DNA of 10,411 nt from Chloroflexota bacterium. GTDB taxonomy: Bacteria > Chloroflexota > Anaerolineae > J102. The notes beneath the pieces are model-generated. The model was not told the origin of the DNA and searched no databases. It was given only the letters and a program-made list of their open reading frames with translations. Positions 6,826 to 10,411 of this stretch are shown here, in pieces. The translations under genes were made by a program, and so were the position numbers. Location of the stretch: assembly GCA_013152695.1 (NCBI GenBank), contig JAADFV010000127.1:1-10411 (forward strand), written 5' to 3'. Every line of letters starts with the position of its first letter. Positions within the stretch are counted from its first letter, which is position 1.

Positions 6826-9800
6826 TCATTTGAGGAGAATGGGGATATCGAAAAGTGTAATCTCCTGGCCAGGATTCACTGTCTGCCAGGAAAAGTGCCC
6901 GGTAGCATCAGGAATGACCGAGGTCATTTTGCTGATAGTGTCCGGCGCGATAAAGCTACCCTGACCCCAGGCTACGTATTTCACCTCATCCTCCTGGGTA
7001 ATGATCTTGTAGACGTTGCTTCCCCTGGGATCGACTGCCAGGGGAACCACCTGACGGAAGGGTATGAGCTCTTGTGTGAGAAGCTGGAAGCTGTAGAGGG
7101 CAGGCTTGGCCGTGGCGTCGGCCTCTCGCAAACCATACTGGCGCCACAGGTTGCTGGGCACATCAGCCGAGCCGATGTAAGAATGCCAAAGGACTAAGCG
7201 ATCACCCGTGCCCCACGCCTGAATAAGGCGGCGAAACACGTCTGCTGCCTGAGTTTGGGGGCTGTTGGGGTAATCGGTGCGCAGCGTAAGGCTAGGGCTG
7301 GAGGTCGCGCCAGTTTCGCTCAACCAGACCGGCTTATCGCCGAGGTTGTGCTCGTTCAGGAATGTAGCCAACTGCGCCCGCAAGCGCGTGTAGGGCTGCC
7401 AGGCACCGTAAAAATGGTAGTTCACCACGTCAAACCAGTCACTGCCACCCCCTTCGATGACGCCGGCCAGCCAGGTGTCGAGGGTGTAGGAGCTGAGGCC
7501 ACCCATACCGGGCAGGATGATCACCGCATCCTCATCTCGTTGGCGGATGATCTCGGCCACCTGGGCCAGGAAGGCGCCTTGTTCCTGGGGGCTAAAGCCA
7601 TCTAGCGGGTAGCATTTAGGGAGGGCAGATAGGCGACGGTCCTGAGGATCGGCAGCACGCCAATGATCCATTTCGTTGCCAATCTCCCAGTAGCGCACAT
7701 AGGGAGCGTAGCGGTCGATGACGTGTGCCAGATAATCTTGTGCTTCTTCACCCAGAGTCTTTTGGAATTGCGCGGGATCGCTGCACCAAGGGGGTGTGGG
7801 CGAGGCATATTGGTAGGAGAAGAGGGTAACGATAGGTTCGAAATCGGAGTGAGGAATAACAGTATCGGCACGAGCGAAGTGCCACTGGTTGTCTTCCGGC
7901 TCGACCATGTCCCACATCAGGTCAGTCTTGACGAATTGGCGATACGCTTGCACGCCCAAAGCAGCAAAATCCTGAAAGATCTGCTCGGGCTGAAAAGCGG
8001 GGTTCTGGTCATCGAAATAGAAGCGGATGAAGTTCACGCCTACCTGCGGTGTGATCGGTTGAGTGTCTGGCAAGGGAGTGGGTGTGGGGGTAGGTGAAGG
8101 TTGCGGGATGGGCCGGGGGGAGGCCACAGGCTTGGGAATCGAAAGCATTGCTTCGCTGTGGATGAAGAGAGGGGTATCGGAGAGGTCGATTTGCAGCATG
8201 CCATCACTAACGGCTTTTGTTTCCTCTCGTCCAAACACATCGGTAATGCGTACGTAGGAAAATGGTAGCGGTAAAGAAACCGGGACAGGTTCCGCCATGA
8301 AAGCATCATAGGCATCCAGCCCCTGCTCCCGGTACCAGGCCACGTACATTGGCTCACTTTCGCCATTGCGCTGGATCTCGAACAAAGTGATGTTCTCGTC
8401 GGAGAGAGCGATTTGCCTGACGGAACTGACGTTCCCTAACACCTCCACCATACGCTGGTAGCATTCGTATCCCGCCAATGCCTGCTGCAAATCCTCGCTA
8501 CGCAGCCTCATCTTGCCAAAAACGGGATGTGTCCCGGGGGATTGGAGATTCCACCACCAGGTGGCCTGCACGCCTGCGGCTAACATCATCACGTTACGCT
8601 GAGTGATGTCGTGACATTGCATTTGCCCGTGCAGGATTTCCTGTTCCGGTGTAGCAATGAGGAAGAAGGGCTGCAGTTTGGGGTCCACCTGCTCGGGGTG
8701 CTCGGCCACCCACTCTTGCATGCAGGCCCAGTAGTTTGGCGCCTGACTGCATGTATCCTCCACTAGATTGCGCAGTTGCTTAAAGAGGTAAGTGCCACCA
8801 TTGTGCAGAGTGCGGGGGTCGGGTCCGCCCTGCTCGGTGGAGACAATGGGCTTGTCGTAGCCAAAAGATTGCATCCGTTCCCGGAACCAGTTCACGCGCC
8901 TGGGAATAGAGTAAATGTCCTCATAAAGCCGCACATCGAGCAGGTCGAAATCATCTTTGCCATGTTCCAGGACATAGTCAAAGAAGGCTGGCTGGGTCGG
9001 GACTCCCCCCTTCATGGAACCGTTGTGGTTGACGCCGATGACCGCGGTACCGGGCAGCACCGATTTGACGGCGGCGTAGAACAACTTTTGTATCTCGACA
9101 TATTCCTCGGGCTTATCCGCGGGAAAATGGTGGATAGAGGCGGGCTCGGTATCCCGCTGCATGTAGGCAATGCCGCCGTTGGCATTGTCGCGTACGTGTT
9201 CCGCCACCGTGGTGATGAATTCACGGTAATGATCGCGGCAGCTCTGCTCGCACTGGGCGGCGCCATAGGGACAGGCACGCAGCGAGGCCCCCTTGCTTGA
9301 CTCTTCCGCTTTTTCGTTGGTACACCAACCATTGGTAAAAATATTGAGTAAGGCCCGATCATCCGGCCCCAATTGATGCAGATACTCATCCAAATCGTCC
9401 AATACAAAGCCCTGGCTTGGGCTCCAGCCTGCTCCAATAAAACGAGACCTTCGTCCGGGACAAACCCAAATCGTGGATGTATGTCATAAAGTGATCCAAC
9501 CGGGTCGATCTTTCGCCAAAAGCCACCCCAAAAGGCGTCTCTGCAACGGTTTTGGCAGGAGGTGCGGGTGTAAGCAAGGGTTGATGGGGGACAATCCTCT
9601 CTTGTTGAGCCACGGTATTCTCAAGAGAGGGTTGTCCTGCTGTAGCCGGTGGGGTGGGGTCATGATGGCCACTCTCTGAGGGCAAAGAGCTCTGGCCCAG
9701 CCACACCTGTTTTGCTGGAGGTGTTCCTGGCTGATCCTGAAAGGAAGGGGAAGCTGCTGCCAAACGCTCCGCCGTACAGGCATTCAGCCCAACGACAATG

Positions 9801-9841
9801 AGCAAAAGCAGAAACAGAGCCAGGAGTTTAAAGCGTTTCAC
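6826..9841 (-). pseudogene. Lipoprotein with two clan GH-A glycosidase-like domains, interrupted by a 1-nt frameshift
   Basis: Translation from the GTG at 9841 gives a lipoprotein signal peptide (MKRF, hydrophobic 5-19, lipobox GLNAC with C22). A Pro-rich spacer follows, then the first strand of a TIM barrel (TPFGVAFGE 102-110, KVSFYWSRLEPKPG 131-144). The frame is lost near 9410 and stops at 9386. One nucleotide fewer joins it to the frame ending at 6826 and gives 1004 residues. In that reading the first barrel has RDTEP (candidate acid/base E232, with Thr where clan GH-A usually has Asn) and STEQGG (candidate nucleophile E336), followed by a beta-rich segment at 475-565. A Pro/Thr linker (574-592) leads to a second barrel starting at VGVNF, with EIGNEMDH (E723) and WLSETGA (E842), and a beta-rich end closing on IPILLK. 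Clan GH-A enzymes cleave glycosidic bonds with retention; the substrate is unknown. The gene lies 14 bp after the hydrolase gene and before the secreted two-domain gene, as one operon. A sequencing indel is as likely as true inactivation. Confidence 0.75.
9386..9412 (-). other. Frameshift window in the GH-A lipoprotein gene
   Basis: The upstream frame reads EPKPG ending at GGG (9412-9410), then CTT TGT ATT and a stop at 9388-9386. The downstream frame reads C, then TTT GTA TTG GAC GAT (FVLDD), continuing the barrel. A single extra base in the GGG or TTT run at 9406-9412 explains the change; two missing bases would do so equally. Confidence 0.7.
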
Positions 9842-9847
9842 GGTAAT

Positions 9848-9852
9848 CTCCT
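9848..9852 (-). promoter_or_regulatory. Ribosome binding site supporting the GTG start of the GH-A lipoprotein gene
   Basis: AGGAG on the minus strand lies 6 nt before the GTG at 9841-9839. The next residues form a lipoprotein signal peptide, so this non-ATG start is well supported. The site sits in the 14-bp gap after the stop of the preceding hydrolase gene, as expected within an operon. Confidence 0.7.
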
Positions 9853-9855
9853 CTC

Positions 9856-10411
9856 TCAGTAGAGGGATGAATGGATGATCAAGGGTTGGAAGAGACGTAG
9901 GCTTGAGGAAATTTCAGGAGAAGGGAGAGTATCGATGTATTCGAACATGGCTAAAAGGGCTGGGCTGGGAGGACTGCCGGGACGAACGGTAGAGAAGATG
10001 CCGTGACCTCCCGTTTCATAACGATAGGTTGTCACTGTGGCGCCGTGCTCGCTGAGGAGGGGCCCCATACGTTTCATGCCCTCGCAGGTCATACCATCGT
10101 GGTCCTCCCCACCGCAGTAAAGCCAGTAACGAGCGCCGTTGTAGGCGTCGGCAGAGGCATTTTGCAGGTAGTCGGGAATCTCACCACCGGTTTCAGCAAA
10201 CTCGGTGCCCGAATCGGCAATAAAAGCAGCAAAGCGCTTCATGCCCTCCGCGGCCCGGTCCAAAAAGCCGATCTTGAAGGAGCGAGCCGAACCCATGGAA
10301 AAGCCATGATATACCACGGTTGTATCGTCCAGGGGACAGTGAGCCTGCAACTGGCTAAAGACTGTGCGTAAGCTGGCATAAATCTGGTCGGAATCTTCAA
10401 AAGTATATCCT
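9856..10411 (-). CDS. Alpha/beta hydrolase (esterase-like), C-terminal part (partial)
   Basis: The reading frame is open to the right edge, so the N-terminus is missing; 184 residues are visible. HGFSMGS (35-41 of the visible part) is a classical nucleophile elbow GxSxG with S38. LYCGGEDHDGMT supplies a candidate acid (D103 or D105) and TGGHGIF the catalytic His (H136). This order and spacing match the C-terminal half of an alpha/beta hydrolase, such as esterases of the PHB-depolymerase or feruloyl-esterase type, but I cannot pick the subfamily. The TTG at 10350 is not a convincing start, because the frame and the fold both continue upstream of it. Only 14 bp separate its stop from the GTG of the lipoprotein gene, so the two are probably co-transcribed. 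Its cellular location cannot be judged without the N-terminus; the exported neighbours suggest an extracytoplasmic role. Confidence 0.8.
   Translation of the reverse strand, partial: GYTFEDSDQIYASLRTVFSQLQAHCPLDDTTVVYHGFSMGSARSFKIGFLDRAAEGMKRFAAFIADSGTEFAETGGEIPDYLQNASADAYNGARYWLYCGGEDHDGMTCEGMKRMGPLLSEHGATVTTYRYETGGHGIFSTVRPGSPPSPALLAMFEYIDTLPSPEISSSLRLFQPLIIHSSLY

Noticed and set aside
6728..6829. N-terminal extension of the secreted protein from an ATG at 6829 overlapping the upstream stop (ATGA).
   Set aside because: There is no ribosome binding site before 6829 and the extension would place 34 polar residues before the signal peptide. The ATG at 6727 has GGGGAGG upstream.
9403..9415. 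Programmed +1 frameshift at CTTTG, like the CTT-to-TTT slip in prfB.
   Set aside because: The A-site codon here is TGT rather than a stop, and the upstream AGGG touches the slip codon instead of lying 3 nt away. A simple indel is more likely.

Overview
The window looks like a moderately GC-rich chromosomal piece of an anaerobic or facultative bacterium. I lean towards Chloroflexota (Anaerolineae or Caldilineae-like). This is inferred from the combination of a tungsten-enzyme (AOR) gene, a DtxR-FeoA fusion next to a split FeoB, and large secreted hydrolases with Thr/Pro linkers and FLPLVL-type motifs. No rRNA gene proves it. I see no tRNA, rRNA, CRISPR array, transposase or phage gene.

Layout. 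(1) 1-406, minus: N-terminal 135 residues of an aldehyde:ferredoxin oxidoreductase family protein, running off the left edge. (2) 407-663: a compact divergent control region with two good sigma70-type promoters facing away from each other. A DtxR-box-like operator sits on the -10 of the rightward promoter, and an imperfect palindrome lies inside the leftward promoter. (3) 664-4016, plus: a three-gene ferrous-iron uptake operon with ATGA overlaps. It encodes a membrane-anchored DtxR-type regulator fused to a FeoA domain, a stand-alone FeoB G-protein, and a stand-alone FeoB membrane permease. The permease gene is interrupted by a perfect 13-bp tandem duplication; removing one copy restores a canonical 494-residue protein. 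(4) 4028-10411, minus: three genes for exported or hydrolytic proteins. In transcription order they are an alpha/beta hydrolase (partial), a lipoprotein with two clan GH-A glycosidase-like domains (broken by a 1-nt frameshift), and an 899-residue secreted protein joining an alpha/beta-hydrolase-like domain to a divergent NodB-like domain.

How the genes may work together. The feo operon reads as a self-contained, autoregulated iron importer. The first protein can sense metal, can bind the operator over its own promoter, and carries the FeoA domain expected to assist FeoB. The shared upstream region may also tie the AOR gene to metal status. The minus-strand cluster looks like a cell-surface carbohydrate-modifying or degrading module and converges on feoB with an 11-bp gap and no obvious terminator.

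The strongest observations are the reversible-looking 13-bp duplication in feoB, the membrane-tethered DtxR-FeoA regulator with its operator, and the unusual bifunctional secreted proteins. Family assignments come from motif reading only; no database search was possible.
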